A DNA stretch of 33,800 nucleotides from Colwellia sp. D2M02 (GCF_018860755.1 NZ_JAHKPW010000070.1:195341-229140); one strand, 5' to 3'; positions 16,173 through 25,784 are shown, counted from the first letter of the stretch. Notes: generated by a model from the sequence alone, not told the origin. Program-made: numbers and translations.

Positions 16173-16916
16173 CTACTGTGTTTTTTGTTCTACTAACTCA
16201 CGCACCCAAGGACGAATACTGTTGCGAGCTAAAATCTCATTGCGAAAACGTAAACAGATAATCACACCGACCAATAATGAAAAACCAATAAAGCAAAAAA
16301 TAAATGGCCAGAGCATATCAAGTGACATTGATGGCTTTCCTAGTTTGCTGACGGTTGAACCTTGGTGAAGTGTATTCCACCATTCAACAGAATATTTAAT
16401 AATTGGAATGTTGATAACACCAACTAAGGTTAAAATTCCCGCTGCTTTGCCGGCTAAATTTTTATCTTCAAATGCGCTATGTAAGGCAATAACCCCTAAA
16501 TATAAAAACAATAAAATTAATTCAGAGGTTAAACGTGCATCCCATATCCACCAAGTGCCCCACATAGGTTTACCCCAAGCAGAGCCTGTAATTAAAGCAA
16601 TTGCAGTAAAAGCTGCACCAACAGGTGCCATTGCAGCTGCCGAGGCATCAGCAAGCCTTACTTGCCAAACTAAGCTACTAAAAGCGGCAATAGCCATAGA
16701 AACATAAATACCCATTGAAAGTGAGGCTGCAGGAACATGTACGTAAAATATGCGAAAACTATCACCTTGTTGATAATCGGCAGGGGCAAATAAAAGCGCC
16801 CATACTAAGCCAATACTTAAAAATATTGCAGCAAGGTAACTAAACCAAGGCAGCAATTTATTTGTAAGGTGATAAGACACTTCTGGGTTTGCATAAGGGT
16901 GTAACCATTTCCACAT
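16173..16916 (-). CDS. ccmC: Heme exporter/handling protein CcmC
   Basis: Membrane protein of 247 residues that presents heme to CcmE. Six hydrophobic segments are visible. The WWD (tryptophan-rich) motif is WGTWWIWDARLT (119-130), and the two conserved external histidines are H60 in FYVHVPAA and H184 in WNTLHQGS. The start codon overlaps the ccmB stop by one base (TAATG), which points to translational coupling. Confidence 0.96.
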   Translation of the reverse strand: MWKWLHPYANPEVSYHLTNKLLPWFSYLAAIFLSIGLVWALLFAPADYQQGDSFRIFYVHVPAASLSMGIYVSMAIAAFSSLVWQVRLADASAAAMAPVGAAFTAIALITGSAWGKPMWGTWWIWDARLTSELILLFLYLGVIALHSAFEDKNLAGKAAGILTLVGVINIPIIKYSVEWWNTLHQGSTVSKLGKPSMSLDMLWPFIFCFIGFSLLVGVIICLRFRNEILARNSIRPWVRELVEQKTQ

Positions 16917-17653
16917 TAATTAGTACTCACTTTTAGTGCGGCACCTACGGCAAAAGGTGCAAGAGTTAAAGAGCCAAAAAATAGCGCGGCAATTATAGCA
17001 AGTTGTCCGCTGTAGGGTAAACCAAGCGCTGCGGTATCAATGGCGCTCGTTGCAAAGATTAATACAGGAATATAAAGCGGTAGCACTAATAAGCTGAGTA
17101 AAACACCGCCTTTTTTTATACCAACAGTTAATGCCACGCCTATAGCCCCCAATAGACTTAAAACGGGCGTACCTAAAAACAAGGTTATTATTAACGCTCC
17201 GTAACTGTTTTCATCCAAATGCAGTAATACTGCCAATAATGGAGCCATTAGTATTAACGGCAAACCGGTAATTAACCAATGAGCAGTGATTTTTGCCAGC
17301 ACTAAAATAAATATTGGATGTGGACTTAATAGCATTTGCTCTAAGGAGCCGTCGGTAAAGTCAGCTTTAAATAACCGATCTAACGATAAAAGTGTTGCAA
17401 GGAGGGCTGCTACCCAAATAATGCCTGGTGCAATGCGGCTTAAGGTATTTGCCTCTGGGCCAATACCTAATGGAAATAACGTGATAACAATCACAAAAAA
17501 TAATAACGGATTGATAATATCGTCACGGTGGCGCAATGCGATGGTTAAATCGCGTTTTAACACTAATGAGAAAGCGCGACGATAAGAAAGCTGTTTACTC
17601 ATGGGGAGCAGGTTATTGTCTTTATTATTGGGAGTTGATGTTGCTAATGTCAT
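16916..17653 (-). CDS. ccmB: Heme ABC transporter permease CcmB
   Basis: Membrane subunit of the CcmAB ABC complex, which uses ATP to release heme-loaded CcmE. Product is 245 residues. It contains the well-conserved NPLLFFVIVITLFPLGIGPE, IAPGIIWVAALLATLLSLDR and DGSLEQMLLSP blocks and about six membrane helices. It is longer than the E. coli protein by roughly 18-20 N-terminal residues; the ATG at 17602 would give the usual length, but AGAGAA before 17653 supports the longer start. Confidence 0.94.
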   Translation of the reverse strand: MTLATSTPNNKDNNLLPMSKQLSYRRAFSLVLKRDLTIALRHRDDIINPLLFFVIVITLFPLGIGPEANTLSRIAPGIIWVAALLATLLSLDRLFKADFTDGSLEQMLLSPHPIFILVLAKITAHWLITGLPLILMAPLLAVLLHLDENSYGALIITLFLGTPVLSLLGAIGVALTVGIKKGGVLLSLLVLPLYIPVLIFATSAIDTAALGLPYSGQLAIIAALFFGSLTLAPFAVGAALKVSTN

Positions 17654-17670
17654 TTGTCGATTTCTCTGCG

Positions 17671-18366
17671 TTAATCAAAAGCAATATCGTTGCTGTAATC
17701 TAAAGTGATTTTTTTAAGCTGGGTGTTAGCTAATGCACTTAAATCTTGGTGGGTCGTAAGTATAATGCAACCGCCGCGTTGAGCGTGTGCTAAAAAAAGT
17801 GCCTCTAAATCACTAACACCTTGCTTATCAATTGCGGTAAAGGGCTCATCTAAAATCCAAATGGGGGCGTTGCTTTGGTATAACCTTGCGAGTGCGGTTC
17901 TGCGATGTTGTCCAGCGCTTAAATTAGAAGCTAAGTTATCTTCAAAGCCCATTAAATTTACGTTGGTTAATGCTTGAGCTTGACCGTCAGTGTTGTCACC
18001 GTGCAATGCAATATTAAAACTTAGGTTTTCCTCTACGGTCATTTCGCCTTTTATTCCTGATAAGTGACCAAAATAAAGTAAATTTTGTTGATACTCTTCA
18101 CGGTAACGAGTAATAGCCTGTAGGTTTTCTTTGTTATGAGTAGCAGTTGACTGAAAAAGTACTTGCCCTTCGTATGGCTGCGATAAACCAGTAAGTATAC
18201 GTAATAAACTGGTTTTTCCTGAGCCATTAGGACCTTCAACTTGTATAATGTCCCCGGCGAAAACATCAAAAGATAAAGCATCAAACAATAACCTGTCTTG
18301 GCGAATACAAGTTAAGTTTTTGGCGCTGAGTAACAGTGATGCTTTTGGTGTTGTTGATGGAGTCAC
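17671..18366 (-). CDS. ccmA: Heme ABC transporter ATP-binding protein CcmA
   Basis: Cytoplasmic ATPase subunit of CcmAB, 231 residues, with a GTG start at 18366 (no ATG nearby and only a weak purine stretch upstream). Walker A is GPNGSGKT (45-52), signature LSAGQ (149-153) and Walker B WILDEP (170-175). The threonine after the GPNGSGK lysine and the Q-loop region look normal. First gene of the ccmABCDE run, 17 bases before ccmB. Confidence 0.95.
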   Translation of the reverse strand: MTPSTTPKASLLLSAKNLTCIRQDRLLFDALSFDVFAGDIIQVEGPNGSGKTSLLRILTGLSQPYEGQVLFQSTATHNKENLQAITRYREEYQQNLLYFGHLSGIKGEMTVEENLSFNIALHGDNTDGQAQALTNVNLMGFEDNLASNLSAGQHRRTALARLYQSNAPIWILDEPFTAIDKQGVSDLEALFLAHAQRGGCIILTTHQDLSALANTQLKKITLDYSNDIAFD

Positions 18367-18759
18367 GTTAATTTTTCTTATTAGTTAATGCTAATGCTCG
18401 GTTAACACTTTTTATCGATGTAATTGCCACAGTAATTGTTATTGTACATTATATACTTGAATAATTTTGTGCTTATTTTTCATCAAGCTTACATATATAT
18501 TAACGGTTTTTTCTCTGGTAATTATTGATGTAGATCGCATAATCACTGTGAGTAATATCTTATCATAGGCACTATGGTTGTAACCTTATAAAGTTGTAAC
18601 ATTATGAAACAACTTGCAGGGGGAATTTACATTAATATTTCGCGCAATTAAATGTTAGAATATTTTAGTGATTTTTAACCAGCAGCCTATAAGTATTTTA
18701 CTATCTTTTACTGGTAGTTGTTTGTTGAGTAAATATTTTTTAGTAGAGCGGAGAGAGCA
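18367..18759. other. Divergent promoter region between ccmA and ccmF
   Basis: AT-rich control region for both halves of the ccm locus. TTGATGTAGATCGC at 18525-18538 matches 8 of 10 fixed bases of the FNR/EtrA consensus TTGAT-N4-ATCAA. That would fit oxygen control of cytochrome c assembly but is not conclusive. No other palindrome or hairpin stands out. Confidence 0.45.
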
Positions 18760-20805
18760 ATGCTACCTAATGTAGTACCTGAAGTAATTCCTAGGCTGAT
18801 ACCTGAGCTTGGTCATCTAGCCTTAATCATCGCGTTAGCTTTTGCGCTGTGTTTAAGTGTTATCCCTTTAATTGGTGTTCATAGCTCAAATAAAAGCTCA
18901 TTAAAAAAGCTAATGAGCTACGCCAAGCCACTAACGTTTGGTATGTTTATTTTTACCAGTATTAGCCTTTTTATTCTGGCGTATAGCTTTGTTATTGATG
19001 ACTTCTCCGTTAAATATATTGCTGGCCACTCTAATACTCACCTTCCTTATTATTTTAAAATTAGTGCTGTATGGGGTGGACACGAAGGTTCACTGTTACT
19101 CTGGGTTTTCTCCCTTACGGCCTGGACCGCCGCCGTTGCCAGGTTTTCCAGTGCAATTGAAGAAGAGTTTATTGCTCGCGTTTTAGCGGTAATGGGCATG
19201 ATAGCGGTTGGTTTTATTGCTTTTACGGTGCTGACTTCAAACCCATTTGAACGCTTATGGCCCAATGCGCCATTAGAAGGGAGAGACTTAAACCCATTAT
19301 TACAAGATATTGGTTTGATTATTCACCCACCATTACTTTATCTTGGTTATGTTGGCTTTGCCGTTGCCTTTGCTTTTGCTGTTGCAGCCCTAATGATGGG
19401 TAAAATGGATGCTGCTTGGGCACGTTGGTCACGCCCTTGGACTGTTGGCGCTTGGATGTTTTTAACATTAGGTATTGCCCTAGGAAGCTGGTGGGCGTAT
19501 TACGAACTTGGCTGGGGCGGTTGGTGGTTTTGGGACCCTGTTGAAAATGCCTCATTTATGCCTTGGCTTGTTGGTACTGCTCTTATTCACTCATTGGCGG
19601 TTACCGAAAAGCGTGGCACATTTAGAAACTGGACCATATTATTGGCAATTTTTGCCTTTGGTTTAAGCTTACTTGGCACATTTTTAGTACGCTCTGGTGT
19701 GATTACCTCGGTTCACTCTTTTGCCGCTGATCCATCAAGAGGTGTTTTCATTTTAATGATTCTAGCTTTTGCAATGGGTGGGGCATTAACGCTATATGCC
19801 TTTAGAGCACGTACTGTTGCCAGCTTCTCTCGCTTTGCCTTTTATTCACGTGAAACTGCATTATTACTTTGTAATGTGATTTTAGTGATTGCCGCAGTAA
19901 CGGTATTACTGGGTACGCTTTATCCTTTATTAGTTGACGCACTAGGTTATGGAAAAATCTCGGTAGGTCCTCCATATTTTAACGCGGTATTTGTGCCTAT
20001 TATGAGCATGCTCTTTGTTATTATGGGTATTGGACCAATGATTCGCTGGAAAAAGGCGAAAAAAGGCGAACTGCGTAAGCATTTAGTTAAACCGTCAGTT
20101 TTTAGTATTGCCTTTGGCTTGTTGTTTCCTGTTGTTTATGCCGGTGAGTTTAATATTCTGGTTACTATGGGGATGACATTAGCAATGTGGGTTTTCTTAG
20201 TGGTAGTAAAAGAAGTACGCAACCAATTGAAAGCGTCAGGAAAATTATCTATTAGCCATTTAGGCATGGCAACAGCACACGCTGGTATTGCTATTACTAT
20301 TGTTGGTGTAACGCTTGTTTCAAGCTATGAAAGTGAAACTAACGTAAAGCTAGGGCTTGATGAAAAGGTTACTATTTCAGGCTACCAAATTGAATTCAAA
20401 GGTATTAAGCAGGTTGAAGGGCCAAACTATAGTGCAGAGCAAGGTCAAATCAATGTTTATAAAAATGATGATTTTGTAGCGTTATTAAAACCTGAACGCC
20501 GATCTTATCGTGTTCAAACAATGGGAATGACTGAAGCGGCTATCGATCCTGGTTTATTCCGCGATGTTTATGTTGCTTTAGGTGATCCGATTGTTATTAA
20601 TGGACAACATGACGGTTCTTGGGCTGTACGTGTACACTATAAACCCTTTGTACGCTGGATTTGGTTAGGTGCTATTTTCATGGCACTTGGTGGCGTGCTG
20701 TCTATGCTTGATAAACGCTATCGTCGCCGAAAAAGCAACACCGCTAAAGAGCCTGTTGTAGCCGACTTACTTACTCAACCTGTTTCAAATAATACCAAGG
20801 CTTAA
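18760..20805 (+). CDS. ccmF: Cytochrome c heme lyase subunit CcmF
   Basis: Large inner-membrane protein, 681 residues, that takes heme from CcmE and attaches it to apocytochrome c together with CcmH. GGAGAGAG precedes the ATG. Many membrane helices are visible; the periplasmic WWD domain is GWGGWWFWDPVENASFMPWL (251-270), with flanking conserved histidines in WGGHEGS (105-111) and IIHPPLLY. A periplasmic domain at about 510-620 precedes the last helix, and the tail is basic and disordered. First gene of the plus-strand ccmFGHI run; spacing to ccmG is 6 bases. Confidence 0.97.
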   Translation: MLPNVVPEVIPRLIPELGHLALIIALAFALCLSVIPLIGVHSSNKSSLKKLMSYAKPLTFGMFIFTSISLFILAYSFVIDDFSVKYIAGHSNTHLPYYFKISAVWGGHEGSLLLWVFSLTAWTAAVARFSSAIEEEFIARVLAVMGMIAVGFIAFTVLTSNPFERLWPNAPLEGRDLNPLLQDIGLIIHPPLLYLGYVGFAVAFAFAVAALMMGKMDAAWARWSRPWTVGAWMFLTLGIALGSWWAYYELGWGGWWFWDPVENASFMPWLVGTALIHSLAVTEKRGTFRNWTILLAIFAFGLSLLGTFLVRSGVITSVHSFAADPSRGVFILMILAFAMGGALTLYAFRARTVASFSRFAFYSRETALLLCNVILVIAAVTVLLGTLYPLLVDALGYGKISVGPPYFNAVFVPIMSMLFVIMGIGPMIRWKKAKKGELRKHLVKPSVFSIAFGLLFPVVYAGEFNILVTMGMTLAMWVFLVVVKEVRNQLKASGKLSISHLGMATAHAGIAITIVGVTLVSSYESETNVKLGLDEKVTISGYQIEFKGIKQVEGPNYSAEQGQINVYKNDDFVALLKPERRSYRVQTMGMTEAAIDPGLFRDVYVALGDPIVINGQHDGSWAVRVHYKPFVRWIWLGAIFMALGGVLSMLDKRYRRRKSNTAKEPVVADLLTQPVSNNTKA

Positions 20806-20811
20806 TGAATA

Positions 20812-21360
20812 ATGAATAAACTCATTCGTTTTTTACCCCTTATATTAGTGATTGCATTGGGCGTGGTTTTATATCGAGGACTATCGTTAAACCCACAAGA
20901 AATGCCGTCAGCGCTGGTAGGTAATAGTATGCCAACCTTTAACTTATCGACATTAAATAATGCAAACAAACGGGTAACACAGGCCGACTTATTAGGTGAT
21001 ATTGTACTCATTAACGTATGGGCAACGTGGTGCCCAACTTGTAAGTATGAACACCCTTATTTGGTTGATGTGGCTAAAAACCCGAAAGTGAAGCTTTATG
21101 GTTTAAATTATAAAGACGATCGCGTAGCCGGACAGCAATGGCTTGTTGATTATGAAGACCCGTATATTTTCTCAATATTTGATGAAGAAGGTACGCTCGG
21201 TTTAGATCTTGGTGTTTATGGCGCACCTGAAACTTTTGTTATTGATCACCATGGTGTTATTCGTAAGCGTTTTGCTGGTGCTATTGATACACGCGTTTGG
21301 CGCTCCGAGTTTGAGCCGCTTATTGAACAGCTTATTGTTGAAAAGCAACAAGGGAAATAA
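20812..21360 (+). CDS. ccmG: Thiol:disulfide oxidoreductase CcmG/DsbE
   Basis: Periplasmic membrane-anchored thioredoxin-like protein that reduces apocytochrome c (or CcmH) before heme attachment. Product is 182 residues: an N-terminal anchor (about 5-22), the active site WCPTC (73-77) preceded by LINVWAT, and the cis-proline region GAPETFVID. It is tightly packed between ccmF and ccmH (3-base gap). Confidence 0.96.
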   Translation: MNKLIRFLPLILVIALGVVLYRGLSLNPQEMPSALVGNSMPTFNLSTLNNANKRVTQADLLGDIVLINVWATWCPTCKYEHPYLVDVAKNPKVKLYGLNYKDDRVAGQQWLVDYEDPYIFSIFDEEGTLGLDLGVYGAPETFVIDHHGVIRKRFAGAIDTRVWRSEFEPLIEQLIVEKQQGK

Positions 21361-21363
21361 ACC

Positions 21364-21855
21364 ATGCTATTTAAAAAAACACTCATTGTATTGTTAACCG
21401 TTGTGGTCTACTTCTGTGTAAGCTTTAGTAGCTCTTTATCAAATCAAGCCTATGCTAGTCCGATGGATACCTACGAGTTTCATGATGAAGTGACTAAAAT
21501 ACGCTTTCAAGCACTTACCAAAGAGTTACGCTGCCCTAAATGTCAAAATCAAAACTTAGCTGACTCTAACTCACCCATTGCTGCTGATTTACGTAATGAA
21601 GTGTATGAATTGTTGATGCAAGGTAAGGCCGATATTGAAATTGTTGACTTTATGGTGAAACGTTACGGGGAATTTGTTTTATATCGCCCTCGTGTTTCAC
21701 AGTTAACTTATGTTCTATGGTTTGGACCCGCGGTATTAATATTGTTTGGCGCAATTGTTGTCACTGTTATTGTTAGAAGAAAGCCTGTGGCAGAGAAAGA
21801 TATACAACTCAATGCTGAACAGCAAGACAAACTCAAACGCTTTCTTAAAAAATAA
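21364..21855 (+). CDS. ccmH: Cytochrome c maturation protein CcmH (LRCPxC thiol protein)
   Basis: Periplasmic thiol protein of 163 residues that forms the heme-lyase complex with CcmF and CcmI. It has a signal peptide ending near QAYAS, the redox motif LRCPKC (55-60) in the usual LRCPxCQNQN(L) context, a three-helix domain and one C-terminal membrane helix (about 118-138). It corresponds to the N-terminal half of the fused E. coli CcmH; the TPR half is the separate next gene. Confidence 0.96.
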   Translation: MLFKKTLIVLLTVVVYFCVSFSSSLSNQAYASPMDTYEFHDEVTKIRFQALTKELRCPKCQNQNLADSNSPIAADLRNEVYELLMQGKADIEIVDFMVKRYGEFVLYRPRVSQLTYVLWFGPAVLILFGAIVVTVIVRRKPVAEKDIQLNAEQQDKLKRFLKK

Positions 21856-21887
21856 CCCAGCACCTATTAAAATAAGTAGAAAATATT

Positions 21888-23192
21888 ATGGAATTAGCTT
21901 TAATCCTTTTGGCACTATTCGCCTTATTGTTACTGGTGGTTTGGTTACCGTTTTTTAAGCAAACCAAACAAAAAAATACCGACAACGCTAATGTGCGTGA
22001 TGAAACCAATGTACGTTTATATCATGAGCATAAAAAAGAAATCGAAAAAGACTTTCAAGACGGCGGTATTGATGATGAAAACTATCAATATCTACTAGCT
22101 GAGCTTGACAGTAGTTTGTTACAAGACATTGAAGCAAGCGAAACTAGTGCTGATATTGCCACCGGAAAAGAAAAAAACTTTTCGGTGATCTGGCCTATAG
22201 CATTGAGCGTGTTCATTCTTACCTTTACGGTTGGATTTTATTTAAAGCACGGTCACTTAGAGCAAATAACACAACCTGCGATTAATGATGCCCATCAAGG
22301 TATGAGCGCTGAGCAACTACAAGCACAACGCCAAAAAGAAACGGTCGCATATATTAAAAAATTACAGCAGCGTACCCAAGAAAATGCAGATGACGCTGAA
22401 GCTTGGTATAACTTAGGGCAAACCTTTGTCGTTGTTGGTGAGTTTGATGCGGCAATTAAATCATTTGAGCAAGTCATTCGTATTGAAGGGGAGCATGCTG
22501 ATTTACTGGGAGCGATTGCTCAGGCACATTATTATAAAAATGATCAACAGATTAATGAAATAGTGCAGCATTATATTGATAAATCATTAGCTTTAGATGC
22601 TAATGACGCTTCAACCAATATATTACTTGGTATGCATAATTTCTTAGGTGAAAATTACCCGCAAGCAATTAGCCATTGGCAGCGTGTTATTGATGCTAAT
22701 AAGCAAGGCGTTAATATTGCGGCATTAAAAGAAGCGGTAGCTGAGGCTAATAACCGTATGGGGCTATCAGGTAGCTCACAAGCTGATAGTGGCGATAAAA
22801 GTAATGATAGCGCAAGCTCAAAGCTTGATTCAGCAAACGGACCACAATTGAATGTATCGGTGAGTTTATCTGAAAATATTTCAGCTAAGCTTGCCCAGGG
22901 TGAAGATCGCGTAGTATTTGTTTATGCGATACCAACTACGGGTCAGCGTATGCCATTAGCGGCAGTTAAAATTAAGTTAAGTGACTTGCCAACGGTTATC
23001 GTGCTTAATAACTCGCAAGCAATGAGCAGCGCGAATACCTTAGGCAGTGTTGAGCAAGTAAATTTATTTGCAATAGCATCTAAGTTAGGCGGCGTTGGCA
23101 TAAAACCGGGCGATTATAAAGCAGAGAAAAAAGACGTTGCTGTTAATAGTACCGGCACTATTTCATTAGTGATAGATAGCTTGGTTGAGTAA
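21888..23192 (+). CDS. ccmI: Cytochrome c maturation protein CcmI (TPR apocytochrome chaperone)
   Basis: Membrane-anchored chaperone of 434 residues that binds apocytochrome c and hands it to CcmFH. It has two membrane helices (about 1-20 and 98-116) with a cytoplasmic coil between them, then TPR repeats (for example EAWYNLGQTFVVVGEFDAAIKSFEQVI and the ILLGMHNFLGENYPQAISHWQRVI region). A periplasmic C-terminal domain with a Ser/Asp-rich linker at about 296-315 ends the protein. Last gene of the run, followed by a strong hairpin terminator. Confidence 0.92.
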   Translation: MELALILLALFALLLLVVWLPFFKQTKQKNTDNANVRDETNVRLYHEHKKEIEKDFQDGGIDDENYQYLLAELDSSLLQDIEASETSADIATGKEKNFSVIWPIALSVFILTFTVGFYLKHGHLEQITQPAINDAHQGMSAEQLQAQRQKETVAYIKKLQQRTQENADDAEAWYNLGQTFVVVGEFDAAIKSFEQVIRIEGEHADLLGAIAQAHYYKNDQQINEIVQHYIDKSLALDANDASTNILLGMHNFLGENYPQAISHWQRVIDANKQGVNIAALKEAVAEANNRMGLSGSSQADSGDKSNDSASSKLDSANGPQLNVSVSLSENISAKLAQGEDRVVFVYAIPTTGQRMPLAAVKIKLSDLPTVIVLNNSQAMSSANTLGSVEQVNLFAIASKLGGVGIKPGDYKAEKKDVAVNSTGTISLVIDSLVE

Positions 23193-23260
23193 CGCTTTGA
23201 GTCTCTATTAAGTGCAGCTAAGCGGCTTATTGTAATACGCTGTATATTGCGCATAACGAC

Positions 23261-23325
23261 AACGTGAGTAAATTGATCTACCGGGGGGTAATGCCCATCA
23301 AGATCTAATTTATTCACGTTTTTTT
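23261..23325 (+). terminator. Long-stem terminator after ccmI
   Basis: Stem of about 19 bp (AACGTGAGTAAATTGATCT against AGATCTAATTTATTCACGTT, one G-T pair and one bulged base), a loop of about 20 bases, and then a T-run. Confidence 0.8.
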
Positions 23326-23541
23326 ATTCTATAAGAAAAAATTATTATGGGACCCGCGCAGAGCACTACTATTACATTGCGAGGTTAACTAACCTAGGAG
23401 TGAGGTAATACACTCATCTATAACTAACCAGCTAGATCCAATGCCAAAGAGTAATCAAGCTATACTCTTCTCGTTAAATAAAGTTTTAACTTCATTTATA
23501 CCTTGTACTATTTTTACTTGTCATTTTTAGATACTTAACTA

Positions 23542-23561
23542 TACTGTTTTTATATACAGTT
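23542..23561. promoter_or_regulatory. LexA (SOS) box of dinB
   Basis: TACTGTTTTTATATACAGTT contains CTGT-N8-ACAG exactly, with the AT-rich centre of gammaproteobacterial LexA sites. It lies 15 bases before the dinB start, so LexA would block transcription directly. Confidence 0.93.
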
Positions 23562-23575
23562 ACTGGGTACGTAAA

Positions 23576-24646
23576 ATGACAAGTCAGCGTAAAATTATTC
23601 ATATTGACATGGATTGCTTTTATGCCGCTGTTGAAATGCGGGATTTCCCTGAATATAGAAATATCCCTTTAGCTGTTGGTGGAGATGGACCACGTAGTGT
23701 TTTATCTACGTGTAATTATTTAGCAAGACAATACGGTGTTCGTTCAGCATTACCTGCAAGTAAAGCAAAGCAGCTTTGCCCTGAACTTGTTATTGTTCAC
23801 GGGCGTATGAAAGTTTATCAAGAAGTCTCCTCTAAAATCAGAGAGATATTTGCTCGCTACACTTCATTAATTGAGCCGCTGTCGCTAGACGAAGCTTACC
23901 TTGATGTAACACACTGCAAGCACTTTAATGGCTCAGCGACACTTATTGCTAATGATATTCGCCTTGCTATTTTTACTGAATTACAGCTAACGGCATCTGC
24001 CGGTATTGCTCCTATTAAGTTTCTCGCTAAAATAGCCTCTGATTTAAATAAGCCAAACGGTCAGTATGTTATTACGCCTGCTCAAGTTGATGGCTTTATC
24101 GATAATATGCCCCTCAAAAAAATTCCAGGTGTTGGTAAAGTGAGCGCAGAAAAACTAAAGTTAAGTGGTTTAACTTTAGGGCGTGATGTAAAAGCGTTAG
24201 ATGAAGCAAGCCTTATTCAAAAATTTGGTAAATTAGGGCACTCACTCTGGCACAAGTGTCATGGTCGAGATAATCGTGCAGTAGAAACCACTAGGGTAAG
24301 AAAGTCCGTTGGCGTTGAAAGAACTTTTGCGGATGATATTCATGATGTTGAAACGCTAAATCATTACATGAACGATAAATTAATTCCTGAGCTTAAGCTT
24401 AGAGCAGAGAAGTATTTATTAACAAGAAATATTAGTAAACTGGGAGTTAAGGTTAAGTTTAAAGATTTTCACCAAACGACGAAAGAATTTAAGTTTCACC
24501 AATTTGATGAATTAGTTTTTAAAACTTTACTGGAAGAAGGGCTGGCAAGAGGTCAGGGCAAAGCGGTACGTTTGTTAGGCGTTCATATTGGCTTAGGGGA
24601 TAGTATTCAACAAGAGCAGCAGCAAATAGAGTTTGAGTTGTTATAG
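23576..24646 (+). CDS. dinB: DNA polymerase IV (DinB, Y-family)
   Basis: Error-prone translesion polymerase induced by DNA damage, 356 residues. Metal-binding residues are D11 in HIDMDCFYAAVE and D105-E106 in PLSLDEAYLDVT. The helix-hairpin-helix of the thumb is around KIPGVGKVSAEKL, and the little-finger domain begins after about residue 240. The C-terminal QIEFEL fits the QxxLxL-type beta-clamp binding motif with F for L. The ribosome site is weak. Control by LexA is indicated by the upstream box. Confidence 0.95.
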   Translation: MTSQRKIIHIDMDCFYAAVEMRDFPEYRNIPLAVGGDGPRSVLSTCNYLARQYGVRSALPASKAKQLCPELVIVHGRMKVYQEVSSKIREIFARYTSLIEPLSLDEAYLDVTHCKHFNGSATLIANDIRLAIFTELQLTASAGIAPIKFLAKIASDLNKPNGQYVITPAQVDGFIDNMPLKKIPGVGKVSAEKLKLSGLTLGRDVKALDEASLIQKFGKLGHSLWHKCHGRDNRAVETTRVRKSVGVERTFADDIHDVETLNHYMNDKLIPELKLRAEKYLLTRNISKLGVKVKFKDFHQTTKEFKFHQFDELVFKTLLEEGLARGQGKAVRLLGVHIGLGDSIQQEQQQIEFELL

Positions 24647-24737
24647 TTTAATCACACAAAAACAATAAGCTGTAGTCGCTCAGCCATTCACTATGTAAAT
24701 GACTGATTAACGCTACCTAATAATAACCCCAAGTCAT

Positions 24738-25784
24738 TTATGAGGCTGTTTCTGCGACTTTAGGGTCGCTAGGTAACATGCCCTTGAGTAATAAGCCGAA
24801 AATATCAGCCCCCGTAATAATACGCTTTGTTTCACCCCAAATTAATAGCACGTCATGTTCAATAACCCCATCAAAGTTTTTATCAATAGAGGTGTTACTT
24901 TTCATCAATAACATTGCTTCATTTAATGGTGTCGTTTCGTCAGTGATAACTACCGGGCGATGACAATAATGATATGGATCGAAGCTTTCTTGTTGGTACA
25001 ATGCAGCACGAGAAAAACCGTCAGCATCTAATACTAACAGCGGCTCACCTTCTTCATTGGTTAAAATCACCCAACTGTGGTTGGTATTATTCACTAGCTT
25101 TAAAAAAGCATCGTCAGGGCTCTGTGTAATTTCAGGAATAATAGGTAAATCTAATTTAGTGGGTAGGGCGATAATTGATTTAGGATCAATTACTTCTCCC
25201 TCTTGTGTTACATGTATTTCATCTAACGCAAAAAAGTTTAATGCGCCTATACCTTCAACATGGTTTAAGTCAGCTTCTTCTGCGGTGATATGTTGCTTAA
25301 TAATATTACGTAGCTCACTTTCTTCTAAATAAGTAATACCTTCTTTACCTAACCAGCCATCTAATATAAGCGCGGTTGGTCGTGCAACAGGATAAAATAA
25401 AAACTGATAGAAACGAATAACTGGTGCCAGCATATTTCCCATTTTTAAGGCGTTTCGTGAAAAGTAAGCTTGAGGGGTAATTTCACCAATAATCGTGATA
25501 GCAATGGTTGAAAATAAAAAGGCGCTAATACCAGTAAGTACCGAGTCAGATAACATAGTGAGCAATACGTTAATACCTACATTACCCCATAAAATGGTTG
25601 CCAGTAAAAAATTAGAATCATCTCTTAGCTGTAAAACCTTAATGGCTGCCTTGTTACCTTTTTTAGCTTCAACCTCTAAATGTAAGCGGCTGATTGAAAA
25701 AAAAGCGAGATTGAGCCCTGAGAATATTGCAGATTGCGTGATACAAAATGCGATGGCACACCATAAAATGATGTCTGTAGACAT
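24738..25784 (-). CDS. CNNM-family transmembrane protein with CBS-like domain (CorB/HlyC-CorC type)
   Basis: Membrane protein of 348 residues with an N-terminal DUF21/CNNM domain: four hydrophobic segments, SGLNLAFFSISRLHLEVEAKKGN after the first one and the conserved acidic helix with IIGEITPQ. A cytoplasmic region resembling a degenerate CBS pair follows (about 200-335). Such proteins are linked to magnesium/cobalt efflux or divalent ion homeostasis. No CorC_HlyC C-terminal domain is present, so it is shorter than many relatives. AGGAAA precedes the start. Convergent with dinB, divergent from rimK. A CorA-type transporter lies nearby at 27110. Confidence 0.82.
   Translation of the reverse strand: MSTDIILWCAIAFCITQSAIFSGLNLAFFSISRLHLEVEAKKGNKAAIKVLQLRDDSNFLLATILWGNVGINVLLTMLSDSVLTGISAFLFSTIAITIIGEITPQAYFSRNALKMGNMLAPVIRFYQFLFYPVARPTALILDGWLGKEGITYLEESELRNIIKQHITAEEADLNHVEGIGALNFFALDEIHVTQEGEVIDPKSIIALPTKLDLPIIPEITQSPDDAFLKLVNNTNHSWVILTNEEGEPLLVLDADGFSRAALYQQESFDPYHYCHRPVVITDETTPLNEAMLLMKSNTSIDKNFDGVIEHDVLLIWGETKRIITGADIFGLLLKGMLPSDPKVAETAS

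Larger units (their letters stand above)
23193..23575. other. Intergenic region between ccmI and dinB
   Basis: Holds the ccmI terminator (23261-23325) and the LexA box (23542-23561). Between them are two small inverted repeats (GGTTA-AC-TAACC near 23384 and GAGTG...CACTC near 23399) with no clear role. No ORF is credible here. Confidence 0.5.

Noticed and set aside
16408-16707. 99-codon plus-strand frame inside ccmC
   Set aside because: It is antisense to a clearly conserved membrane protein; composition is that of a reversed hydrophobic gene and there is no ribosome site or family resemblance.
23261-23325. Long inverted repeat after ccmI as an insertion-sequence remnant
   Set aside because: Position straight after the stop and the T-run fit a terminator; no transposase remains or target duplication are visible.
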